Assembly (NCBI GenBank): GCA_030248135.1 | Contig: JASANC010002719.1 | Location: 1 to 64,000 of the forward strand | From: Theristus sp. LFF4_11 | Taxonomy: Eukaryota; Nematoda; Chromadorea; Monhysterida; Xyalidae | Reading direction: 5' to 3' | DNA: 64,000 nucleotides | In this document: positions 1 to 10,452 of the stretch, in pieces | Numbering within the stretch: the first letter of the stretch is position 1 | Layout of the letters: every line of letters starts with the position of its first letter | Notes under the pieces: generated by a model | Told to the model about the DNA's origin: nothing | What the model saw: only the letters and a program-made list of their open reading frames with translations | Databases searched by the model: none | Translations under genes and position numbers: made by a program

Positions 1-110
1 GAACAGGCTGGTCTTGCAAATCCAACTCTGAAACAGAAAGAAGGCGAGAAAAACGATGAACGGCCAAACATGGATTGTGGCTTTCTCAGAATTTTTTTTT
101 GTAACTTCTA

Positions 111-236
111 ATGGTCTGCTTCCTCCAGGTAGCAGGGTAAATTGGGCTCGGGGCAGCAATTGCCCGTTTCCACCAGAGTTTGGTACTTCAGGGTTTCTGG
201 AATCGGTACGCGAATCAAAAAAACAACACTGCATAG
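111..236 (+). mobile_element. 3' fragment of a tRNA-derived SINE
   Basis: This stretch in intron 1 of the duplicated gene matches the body and A-rich tail of the full SINE at 23436-23675 (shared landmarks TTGGGCTCGGGGCAG and GGGTTTC, followed by an A-rich tail). The tRNA-like head is absent. The same fragment recurs at 8616-8741 because the whole block was duplicated after the insertion. Confidence 0.7.
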
Positions 237-333
237 GTTGTGTCATTTCAAGCATGTGTTTTGACAGACAGAAGTGAACAGAAGTCAGTCAGTTTTGCCA
301 ATCAATAATCGTGCGCGTTTCTGTTGCTGCGCA

Positions 334-1756
334 GCACATGGAGGAGCGTGATGACGCTGACGCTGCGATCGACGGACTGAACGGCTACAACCTGGACGGA
401 CGCAGCATCAATGTGCAGGTAGAGAACGAGTGACTTTGTGAATGCATCGATCCGACAATCCTCTCATCACTTTTTTATACATTACTTTCGTACATTTTGT
501 TCGTGCACTTCAGTGCTAAATAAAACTGAAACTGAAACTATCATGCATGAACCGCTAGCTGATCGTATGGATTTGATTGGTCAATCAGCAGTATGATGTA
601 GCAATTCAGTTTCAGTGCACTGATTGGGTGACCTTGTTGGCGTTCCTGTTTCTTGCACTTTATATAAAATCGTCAGATGAAAAAAAACTGCTCCAATTTC
701 GCAGATGTCGCGACCACGAACGGACGGTGATCGTCGTGGTGGCGGCGGCTACGGTGGACGTGGAGGTGGCGGCTACGGTGGTGGCGGCGGCTACGGTGGT
801 GGCGGTCGAGGAGGTGGCGGATATGGTGGAGGCCGTGGAGGCGGTGGATGGGGCGGTGGTGGAGATCGACGTGGCGGCGGCGGCGGTGGCTACAGGGGTG
901 GCGGCGGATATCGGTCGGTTGTTGCAGCAAGTTGGAATGGGATGTTTCGCTGTTGGAAGATCAAATACGTACGCTGTTTTTGGTTGGGCTGTTCAGTGGC
1001 GGACAGAAGTGTGTGTCTAATCTGATAGCCTTAGTCAAATGAAACCAACAAGGCGGTTATACACATTTTCACTGTTGAGTTGAGTGACTGGCTGATTGGT
1101 TGCCGATTTTTGAATTGCAAATGCTGATTGGTTGACACAATCCAACACGCAGTCAATCCGCATGCGTTGTACTGGAACCTAGCGAGCTGCGCGATTTCGT
1201 TTCACTGTGTTTGTTTGCAGCGACGGTGGCGGTCGTGGCGGTGGTGGATACCGCGGTGGCGGCGGTGGAGGTGGCTACCGAGGAGGCGGTGGATATGGTG
1301 GCGGCGGTGGCCGCGATTATGGAGGTGGTGGATATGACCGCGCTAGTTATTCTGCCTTTCGCCTTTTTGTTATTTCTGATATGTATTGGATTGGTGTGAT
1401 AGCTCTCTGATCAAGCTCACTGATTGGTCGGATCAGAGAACAAACAGCCAATCAGCTTCAGTTCGACCTTGAGACCAATAAGCTTTACTGGTTTAGGTGA
1501 AGTGAGTGGTAAACTTTCTGTACTTGAACTTTTCTTAAACGTTCTTCCGTTACTTAGATAGAACACCCGAAACACACAGGCTTTCAGTAATTCTGAGATG
1601 AGAAACAGGTGGGAGTGGGACCTGTCTTCCTATTTCGTATTTCGTTTCTAAACTTCGTTTCTTGTCAAGGCCTGCGTTTCACTTGTAAACGTTACTTTTT
1701 TTGTATTCAGGAGGAGGCCGTGACTACGATCGAAGAGATCGCGACGACGAACGTCA
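334..1756 (+). pseudogene. truncated duplicate of the RRM/RGG RNA-binding protein gene
   Basis: Exon equivalents are 334-417 (second half of the RRM), 705-913 and 1221-1342 (glycine-rich RGG/GGY repeats) and 1711-1756 (start of exon 5). Exon 1 would lie before the window. Two lesions are visible. The exon-4 donor that reads G|GTAGTT in the downstream copy is G|CTAGTT here (base 1343), so that intron cannot be removed at the same site; read-through adds about 23 unrelated residues to a stop near 1408. Exon 5 also loses homology after 1756 and runs into foreign sequence with a stop about 20 codons on. RRM changes are silent. It could still be transcribed with an altered tail, but as it stands it looks like a decaying partial copy. 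Confidence 0.75.
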
Positions 1757-1757
1757 C

Positions 1758-4700
1758 TCTGAAAATGTATCGAATAACGCCTTAAACACACCATTCTTTG
1801 CACAATTATTATAGCTATAGCTATTGTTATAGCTGAACAAAACAAACTTTTCTGTTTGGCCACCCGAAAAAATTCGACAAACAATGGAAACGTAAAGTGG
1901 CAACACAGAGATGAAGCGAGCCATTGATAAACAGCAGCGCACGGGTTTTGAGAAAAAAGAACAACAAAACTGAATGAAACTGGACTTTAGAGACGACACA
2001 ATTTATACGGTGGAAAGATACTCTGACGCGGGAAGATAGCAACAGGTGTACATTTTGTCACGTTTCAATTCGATGTGGGTGGTCTAACGGACAGTTGGTC
2101 ATTTTGCAGCAGGTGCTTTAAGTGTGTCCGTGAGTTTTTCTGCAGCGAACTTCAGCAAAGCCACCAACATTTGGACAGTTTGCAGCGCTTGATGATTGAC
2201 GACAATGCAAACAGCACTGCTTGAGATAATTATTCTTGATTTTCCACTCCAGACAAACTGACAGTCAAAAACTCTGTGAATCACGAATAAATACACACGC
2301 GCGGGTGAAAAACAAACATCGACATGCAGAGGAATTCGCATATTATTGCGAATCAGAGACAGTATCTGCGTAATAATGTTGATGATGATGCACTTTGTCA
2401 TTGATGCGTGGGGTCGTAAATGAAAGTTGCGCAAATTAGTCGACTTATATGACAGGCGCAATTAGGCGCGCAATCACTTTTTGTAAAAACATAAGTGGCT
2501 GCTTATTGGCTGCATTTGAACGGAACGTTCGCTGATTGGTTCCAGACAATCATCAGAATAATCAACACGAAAATCAAGAAATGCATACGAGTTTACATTG
2601 CGCGAAAGACAGATCATGATCATAAAAAGTGCAACTGCTTCATGGTGTCTAACGGAGAAAGACGGTCGCTGATTGCGGTATGCTGCAGCCAGTGTCAATG
2701 GCAAAAGGCAAAACACTGCAACGTTATGCAGCACATTCAAAGTAAACGAGTTCAAAACGAGCAGTGACCATGAAAAACAACATTCATACTGCCCTCTGTG
2801 TGTGTACGTGTGGACGATTTTTGCGCCGTTTCCACTGCATATAACAAAACATAATTTAGTGCACACTGAAGTCCGTTTTCAACTGTAAATATATCACTAA
2901 AAAGGGCAACATGTGCAGCATTTTATCGGTTTATTCCGCATTTCTGCTCGATTCTTCCCAATGTTATTGACTTCGTCCGCGAGCGCGCGCGAATTCGCAG
3001 TCAAAAATCAACAACACGACATCCGTTCAAAAACGGTGACCAAACGTACTTTTTATTCGTGTTTTTCAAACTGAGGTGCACCACACAACGGAGCGCATGC
3101 ATGCAACAACTGCGAAATCACAGGGGTCTCGCTCGACTCGACCGTCCACGCATATGCGTGTCTCTCTGTCATTGCCTCCACACATTTTTTCGTCATATTT
3201 CCCATCTCTTTTCGCACTACAGCGCTCAAAAATCCGTATGATTATGAAATAAAAACTTAATAATGGATTTTTCAAAAACGTTTTTTTTTTTAAGTTGAGT
3301 GCAATGCTGCTGCGGTTGTGTGGTGTGACCTGCATGTGCTCGCTCAGCACACGGTGATTATGGACAAAATCACGCAGTGTGCAATTTGATTTTTGTGACG
3401 CAAAATCGCAAACGACAACTTTATTCTGCCGTTTATATCGACGAATCATTACGCCGAAAATCGCGTATTAATCTATTTTCGAGGTGAAACTTTCGAGATG
3501 AAACGTTTTGCATTGGGCAAAATGGTGTTGTGCAAGAAATGGAAAAACCGATTTTGCTATCAACAATTTTGCAAGAAGATCTTTCTGCTCTAAGAAAGGG
3601 GAAATTATCTTGGTTTCGGACTGGGACGTCCAATGAAGTGCAATGCCATGTGGTCTTTCAATAATAATCAAGTGCAGTTTAGCAAGTGCAACAGAGGTGA
3701 AAATGAGTCTGGATTTTGTCGGAATGGGCTGCAATTTTGTCGTTCATGCGGATTTTTGAATCACACATAAAGTTTGCGGTGAAAAAGTGCAACACGTGCG
3801 TACAAACCGACAAAAGAAAGATTTCTCAATAAAAAGGACGTTGCTGAAATATAATTTAGAGTTTTCGCTGTTCCGATTATCCAAAACTTTGAAACTTTCA
3901 GTGTTTACATACAAAAGAAAGTACATGAAAGATGGACAGAATGTGAGCATAAATCTCTACATTTTGCATTACACGCCGTTATTTAGCGACAATGCTGGGG
4001 ATGGGGACACCTGTAGAGGTGCTTCCACAATAACTGAAACTCTTCTCAATTCCACGTTTCAGCAACATTCCAATGCCCCCACAGTGAAAAGACAACAAAA
4101 GGAAGCGATTGAAAAATAGCAGCATCAAAAGAAACTTCTTAGAAACCTCAAAAACAAGATTACACTGCATAAATAATGTGAAAATCATGGGAAAATAAAC
4201 ATCAGGAAACGGTGTACGTGCAGAGGAACTCAGGTCAGGCGAGACAAAAAAAACGTTGCGCCAGCCGCGCGATGCAGAAAATCAGTAAACTAAATTGCTA
4301 TAGAAAAAAAACACATTGAAGGTCAACACTTTGACCGATCATAAGTGAAGAAGGAAGGGAAGGAAACCACCGAAAGACAGCCGGAGAAGACACACGCCAC
4401 AGATGCAGCAGTAGTCAACTAAAACATGAAAATAACTAAAAATTCATCTCAAAGACAGACACACACCACAAGAAAACATAATCAGCAAATTTTTTACCAA
4501 TGTTTTATAAAAAGGGCAGTTCAGGAAGTTGAGGCAAATAATCGACCGAAAGGCACAGAGGCACCGCGTATGGGAATGACAATGGAACAGGTGACACTTG
4601 ACTTGTGTGTTGTGTACTCCGCCTCAAGGGGATTCGAATTATGATTCGTCTTGTGGGCTTGACTCTTGCGTTGTTCCGTATGTACGTTTCTTGATTTTCT

Positions 4701-6065
4701 CCTGATTTCCACACTGATATGATTGAGTGTACGAATCGCTTGATCGAGCAGGTGCTTCAGGCTTCATTATATAGCGAAAATCATGCAATCGAATTGGGCG
4801 TGGCTCTATTTCTCAAGACCTTTCTTCGGCGTGTCCATCGAGAAACGTAGCATAAAAACCCGTGTGCACGTAAAACGTAAGAAAAAAGTCATTTAGCGTC
4901 ACGCAAAACTAGAAAATTCGAGAATGCCAGAATGCTTTTCAGAGAACACGAATGCTTAATGGAAAACGCGCTTTCGATAAGTGCGGTATGCATGCGATTC
5001 TTGAGCAGCATAGGGCATATGTGAAATATGAGCGCGAAGACATGCGTGTGTAGTGCGCACCACTTGAGCGCAACGTTACCGCACAAGTCAAGTGTCCGCT
5101 ACGTGCTGCGTGCGTGTGTCCCCGCCACCGCAAATTTCAGCGTCTCTTGAGAAAGTAAAATTTATAACTTATACAATTGACTTTTCAGCAAGATGGATGA
5201 TAGCAAGCGTGGTTCGACGGTGTCTGAATCGAAAAACGAGAAGTTTTTCTCGGTTTTGTCACACATGGCAGCGATCGTGATGCTTCACATTACGATTTAT
5301 TATGGATGAAAAAATACCGCCGTTTGACAATGGCAACAACGGATCGAGTTTCGATCATTCAGGCCACCCAAAAAAAGACACAAGTTTTTCGTTTCCACAG
5401 TACGACTTAGCGACATGAAAAACTCTAGAATTAGCGTTTTAGACCACTCGCAAAATAAATTCAGAGTGGTACAACCGTCAGAAAAAAAGCGGACAGTGCC
5501 ACTGACACGTTCGATAAACAAGACTGTATCATGATCGTAAATATTGGAACGCGTTTTTTTCGTTGTTTACTTTTTGGCCAGACAAGAACGAAAGAACAAG
5601 ACAGGCAGTGCATGGTCGAGGTATTCTGCCAGTGATTAGAATCAGTATTTCTGATGGATGGATGCTTCACTGAGCAACTTTATATCTGATAAACATCAAA
5701 TATTGCAAAAAAACAACGACACTACCCGCGCATGCGCAAAAAAACAAGCCCGCGCTTTCCCGTGCGTAGCAAATTGCCGCGACATTTTGTCGCCGGAGCA
5801 TTCCCGTGTCGCCTTCTTACTGTGGTCGTTGTGGTTGTTCTTTTTCGGCGACTGTTTTTTGTTCACTAATGACACAATACACGTTTTTGCACTTTTTATT
5901 CGCATATGCACAAACGAAAAACACAATTTTCCTTTTCGTTTCTCATGCTTGGAAATTTTGTTGTTCTGAGCAACGCAGAACTTTGCCACGGGAAAGGTAA
6001 ACTAATCGAGGTAAACTCTGGGAATCGCAGAAACACGGCGGTTGATTTGTTGATGTCTTAAAAAT
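1758..6065. other. gene-poor spacer between the two RNA-binding gene copies
   Basis: I see no coding exon here. Open frames are short, have no recognisable domain and are not bracketed by convincing splice sites. Composition is AT-rich with scattered homopolymers. There are possible AATAAA signals (one near 2285) but nothing ties them to a transcript. This DNA is unrelated to the sequence that follows the downstream gene copy, so it marks the far side of the duplication breakpoint. Confidence 0.6.
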
Positions 6066-6509
6066 ATACCGTATTACCCCCATTAAACCCCCCCACACCA
6101 TTAATCCCCCACCCCTTGACCAGTTTCCGAATCATCCCCCCCCCACAAATAATCCCCCATGGGGGTTAATTGGAAACCTGTTTGAAACACATACCCAGCG
6201 AATTCAGTGGCTGAATGCAGTGACATTGGTGAAATTGTGCTACCAAAGACCCCAAAGAGATGAGTTAATGGTAATTTCATTGCAAAAGGCTGTTACAAAA
6301 AGAAATCTCTGTGAAAAGTAGAAGTTTCTGCGACTTTCTTGCCTGCCATGCAAGGTATTTTTGCCATTTTTCAACAAACCCCACCCCTAGAAGTTTTTTT
6401 GTAAATAACCCCCCCCCCCCCACCAATAATCTTCCCCAATAAACCCCCACCCCTAAAAGTCGCTGACGTATTAATCCCCCATGGGGGTTTATTGGGGGTA
6501 ATACGGTAT
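6066..6509. mobile_element. C-rich non-autonomous transposon with ATACCGTATTACC ends
   Basis: The element begins ATACCGTATTACC and ends with the inverse GGTAATACGGTAT. Inside are runs of CCCCC and the palindrome CCCCCATGGGGG in both halves. A related copy of about the same length (about 450 bases) lies at 54412-54862 with the same ends. No transposase frame is present. The two ends and two copies make a MITE-like DNA transposon likely; the superfamily is not identified. Confidence 0.75.
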
Positions 6510-6658
6510 TTGCTGAATAAAACCCGGTAACCTTCGATCTTCATTTTGTTGAGAACAAAGAAAAAGTAAGCAAGCAAATTTCTGTAAAACAATAGCATCG
6601 AATTTTGATTATCAATTGATTTGTTCTCCTCAAGTTTCCGGTGTTCCTCGAAATTGAG

Positions 6659-6752
6659 ACTGCTCTGACCGCTGATGAAAATTGGTGGGCCTCCTCCGAC
6701 CGGGGCTGCTCCGACCGGGCCTGCTCCGACCGAGCTTGGTTTGACCGCCTGT
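6659..6752 (+). repeat. five degenerate copies of a CTGCTCCGACCGGG motif
   Basis: Five imperfect units of 15-18 bases with core CTCCGACCGG (variants CTCTGACCG and GTTTGACCG) follow one another. They are locally GC-rich in an AT-rich spacer 1.2 kb before the putative promoter of the RNA-binding protein gene. This may be a minisatellite or a protein-binding cluster. Confidence 0.5.
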
Positions 6753-7969
6753 CGTAAACAAAATGAGATAGGTCAACCGTAATTAGTGTGTAAAAATTTC
6801 GTTGTTAGTAGACCGCATGCAAGAGCAAGTCAGTTGCATGTGGCGCAATTTGATTGGCTGTCGCAGGCCCGCAGCAGCAGACACATGGCGAAAAAAGAAA
6901 GTTTGTGGGGGTGCGGAATTTTACACGGAACAAAAGAGAATTAGGGAAGGAAAGGAAAGTAGGACGACGACGAGACGAGACGAGAGTTTCCCCCTTTTCC
7001 CAGGCGACAGAGTTTTCTTTTTCTTCAACCAAATCAAACTGGCGCCCGCGGCGAACCTTTGCAACATTGCAAGTTTATGTGTGTGTTGTTTATGGTTTTG
7101 TTTATTGGAATTTTGGAATCACTTCAATGGTCCAGTCCATCCTTTTATTCATTATTCCATAAGAGGGATGAATTTTAAAATTGTGGTGTCTGTGCATGAC
7201 GACACCGAACAAACGAGTGTTTTTGAAGCAAATGAGATTTTTATTTTATTTTGATAATTTTGTTTTTTTTTGTGCGTGTCTTTATGATTATTGTCCAGTT
7301 TCTTCAAGTTCAGTATGAATTGATTTGTCGTTCAACTGTTCAAGATTTTGTTCTCCACAACTGTTCAAGATTTTGTTCTCCACACAAGGACAGCAATGTC
7401 GGTAAGTTTTCAACAAGCTGATTTTTTCCAAACTTGAATTTCTATATAATTAGCTGATTGATTGGTGCATTGTGGTGATGCATGCATTCTGTGTAAGCCT
7501 GGCTTGCTTTTCCCGTTGGATGGGTTGGTTTGTTTGACATCGTTGTTCCACGGGGGCTAGGCGGAGGGCCACCCCTCCTCGAAAATTTTGGAATCTGTCT
7601 CTATCAGAGAAGATTTTTCGGCTCAGCTATTATCTATCCAAAAAAACTCCAACCGTGCGCTAATTGGAAACTCGATGCTGAGACGGACCCACATGTGCGT
7701 GCAGTTGCCATGATTCGCATAAATCGCATACCTTTAGTTCTCTGTTTGCGATCAATCTGGTTCAAGCGTGTGCATGATTTTATCGTCATCCGGAAGGCCT
7801 AGGCGCATTCTCTGCATGTCGGCACAGAATGGTTACCCCACACAAACACATGTCCACCGTAGTTAGTGAAACATCAAATTTGGCAAATCAGCGTCACCAC
7901 AGGGGTCGGTCATTCAGCAGTTTAGTGTTGTTGTTGTTAGAGTTAGTTAGTAGAGTAGTGGCTGGCTGC
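6753..7969. other. upstream region of the RNA-binding protein gene
   Basis: No exon recognised. It contains a direct repeat of about 25 bases (core GTTCAAGATTTTGTTCTCCA, two copies between 7333 and 7384). A half copy of the palindromic GATTGGT/GATGCATGC repeat lies around 7455-7500. The rest is unremarkable 5' flanking DNA and could hold an unrecognised 5' UTR exon. Confidence 0.45.
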
Positions 7970-7976
7970 TATAAAG
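7970..7976 (+). promoter_or_regulatory. candidate TATA box of the RNA-binding protein gene
   Basis: TATAAAG in a GC-leaning context lies about 300 bases before the start codon at 8270. The distance fits a transcript start near 8000 with a 5' UTR of about 270 bases. Position and consensus only. Confidence 0.35.
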
Positions 7977-8269
7977 CTTTGTCCCGCGCACCTGCATCCT
8001 TCTCTCTATCTTTGTTCCATTTGCTGTTTCGTTCGTGTCAGATTTATTTGACGTCCATTTTGATCAGTTCGATTGTATCTCTGTTTGCGAGCACAGAACA
8101 GAGTGCAAACATTTTTCCATTGCTCGCTCGAGTGTGATGAGTCGATCAAATTGCATCAATTCAATATTGTATGGTTCATGTTTCTTGTCATGTCATTCCT
8201 CAATTTCAGCCGATCTCTGTTGTCTTCTAAATTTAATTTATTTTTACAAAAAAAATTTGAATTCGAGTG

Positions 8270-10452
8270 ATGGTGAAGATTTTCGTCGGCGGTTTATCGC
8301 ACGGTGTCACCGGCGACGAACTGCACGATCTGTTCGAGAAGTATGGCACCGTCTCGTCGGCGGACGTCATCGAGGGCAAGGGATTCGCGTTCGTGGTCTG
8401 TTGTGTTTTCCAATTTGTTTGATTTTGTTTCTGTTTTTACTTGGTCATTGTGGATTGTAACGTTGAAAACAAGTTGCTTATCCCAAAAACAGATTTTTTT
8501 ATGTTGAACAGGCTGGTCTTGCAAATCCAACTCTGAAACAGAAAGAAGGCGAGAAATACGATGAACGGCCAAACATGGATTGTGGCTTTCTCAGAATTTT
8601 TTTTGTAACTTCTAATGGTCTGCTTCCTCCAGGTAGCAGGGTAAATTGGGCTCGGGGCAGCAATTGCCCGTTTCCACCAGAGTTTGGTACTTCAGGGTTT
8701 CTGGAATCGGTACGCGAATCAAAAAAACAACACTGCATAGGTTGTGTCATTTCAAGCATGTGTTTTGACAGACAGAAGTGAACAGAAGTCAGTCAGTTTT
8801 GCCAATCAATAATCGTGCGCGTTTCTGTTGCTGCGCAGCACATGGAGGAGCGCGATGACGCTGACGCTGCGATCGACGGACTGAACGGCTACAACCTGGA
8901 CGGACGCAGCATCAATGTGCAGGTAGAGAACGAGTGACTTTGTGAATGCATCGATCCGACAATCCTCTCATCACTTTTTTATACATCACTTTCGTACATT
9001 TTGTTCGTGCACTTCAGTGCTAAATAAAACTGAAACTGAAACTATCATGCATGAACCGCTAGCTGATCGTATGGATTTGATTGGTCAATCAGCAGTATGA
9101 TGTAGCAATTCAGTTTCAGTGCACTGATTGGGTGACCTTGTTGGCGTTCCTGTTTCTTGCACTTTATATAAAATCGTCAGATGAAAAAAAAACTGCGCCA
9201 ATTTCGCAGATGTCGCGACCACGAACGGACGGTGATCGTCGTGGTGGCGGCGGCTACGGTGGACGTGGAGGTGGCGGCTACGGTGGTGGCGGCGGCTACG
9301 GTGGTGGCGGTCGAGGAGGTGGCGGATATGGTGGAGGCCGTGGAGGCGGTGGATGGGGCGGTGGTGGAGATCGACGTGGCGGCGGCGGCGGTGGCTACAG
9401 GGGTGGCGGCGGATATCGGTCGGTTGTTGCAGCAAGTTGGAATGGGATGTTTCGCTGTTGGAAGATCAAATACGTACGCTGTTTTTGGTTGGGCTGTTCA
9501 GTGGCGGACAGAAGTGTGTGTCTAATCTGATAGCCTTAGTCAAATGAAACCAACAAGGCGGTTATACACATTTTCACTGTTGAGTTGAGTGACTGGCTGA
9601 TTGGTTGCCGATTTTTGAATTGCAAATGCTGATTGGTTGACACAATCCAACACGCAGTCAATCCGCATGCGTTGTACTGGAACCTAGCGAGCTGCGCGAT
9701 TTCGTTTCACTGTGTTTGTTTGCAGCGACGGTGGCGGTCGTGGCGGTGGTGGATACCGCGGTGGCGGCGGTGGAGGTGGCTACCGAGGAGGCGGTGGATA
9801 TGGTGGCGGCGGTGGCCGCGATTATGGAGGTGGTGGATATGACCGCGGTAGTTATTCTGCCTTTCGCCTTTTTGTTATTTCTGATATGTATTGGATTGGT
9901 GTGATAGCTCTCTGATCAAGCTCACTGATTGGTCGGATCAGAGAACAAACAGCCAATCAGCTTCAGTTCGACCTTGAGACCAATAAGCTTTACTGGTTTA
10001 GGTGAAGTGAGTGGTAAACTTTCTGTACTTGAACTTTTCTTAAACGTTCTTCCGTTACTTAGATAGAACACCCGAAACACACAGGCTTTCAGTAATTCTG
10101 AGATGAGAAACAGGTGGGAGTGGGACCTGTCTTCCTATTTCGTATTTCGTTTCTAAACTTCGTTTCTTGTCAAGGCCAGCGTTTCACTTGTAGACGTTAC
10201 TTTTTTTGTATTCAGGAGGAGGCCGTGACTACGATCGAAGAGATCGCGACGACGATCGTCGTGGCGGCGGCGGCGACTTTGGCGGCTACCAGGGCACCGT
10301 ACGCGAGCGGTCGCCTCACGGCGGGTCAGTCCTCACCTCTCAAGACGTTTTTATTGTTAAATTCTGGTTTGTAGTTACGCTTTTCGTTTTACAACTTCGC
10401 AACCATACAATTGATGTTGTCATTCAAATATTTCAGTTCGAGTTCACCCTGA
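8270..10452 (+). CDS. RRM + RGG-box glycine-rich RNA-binding protein (RBM4/RBM14-type RRM)
   Basis: Six exons: 8270-8395, 8839-8922, 9210-9418, 9726-9847, 10216-10324, 10437-10452, all phase-consistent, giving 221 residues. Residues 1-70 are one RRM, with RNP2 as IFVGGL after the initiating MVK and RNP1-like KGFAFVHM across the exon 1/2 junction. The INV ending of the RRM resembles RBM4/RBM14-class RRMs more than hnRNP A. Residues 71 to about 215 are GGGGY, RGGGG and GGYRGG repeats followed by an RD/DR-rich stretch and the tail SPHGGSSSP. RGG proteins of this build bind RNA and act in splicing or RNP assembly, usually nuclear; that is family knowledge. Reading past the exon 2 donor gives six more residues and a stop, so intron 2 retention would yield an RRM-only protein. 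The start ATG is the first codon of a canonical RRM strand 1. Confidence 0.88.
8506..10262 (+). repeat. downstream copy of the duplicated block
   Basis: Partner of 1-1757. It starts in intron 1 as far as can be seen, because the window cuts the other copy, and ends in exon 5. This copy keeps the exon-4 donor and an intact 3' end. Confidence 0.95.
8616..8741 (+). mobile_element. 3' fragment of a tRNA-derived SINE
   Basis: Same fragment as at 111-236, carried within the duplicated block in intron 1. It matches the body and A-rich tail of the full SINE at 23436-23675. Confidence 0.7.

Larger units (their letters stand above)
1..1757 (+). repeat. upstream copy of a tandemly duplicated 1.76 kb block
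   Basis: Bases 1-1757 match 8506-10262 almost base for base at a constant offset of 8505. Only scattered single-base changes and compensating one-base homopolymer indels are visible. Identity stops abruptly inside exon 5 of the RNA-binding protein gene (about 1757 versus 10262). The left edge lies outside the window, so the block may be longer. Introns are as well conserved as exons, which indicates a recent duplication rather than selection. Confidence 0.95.

Noticed and set aside
673..930. His/Arg-rich and Val/Ala-rich open frames overlapping the glycine-rich exons (both copies)
   Set aside because: They are shadows of GGN-repeat codons read in other frames or on the other strand; no splice sites or starts support them.
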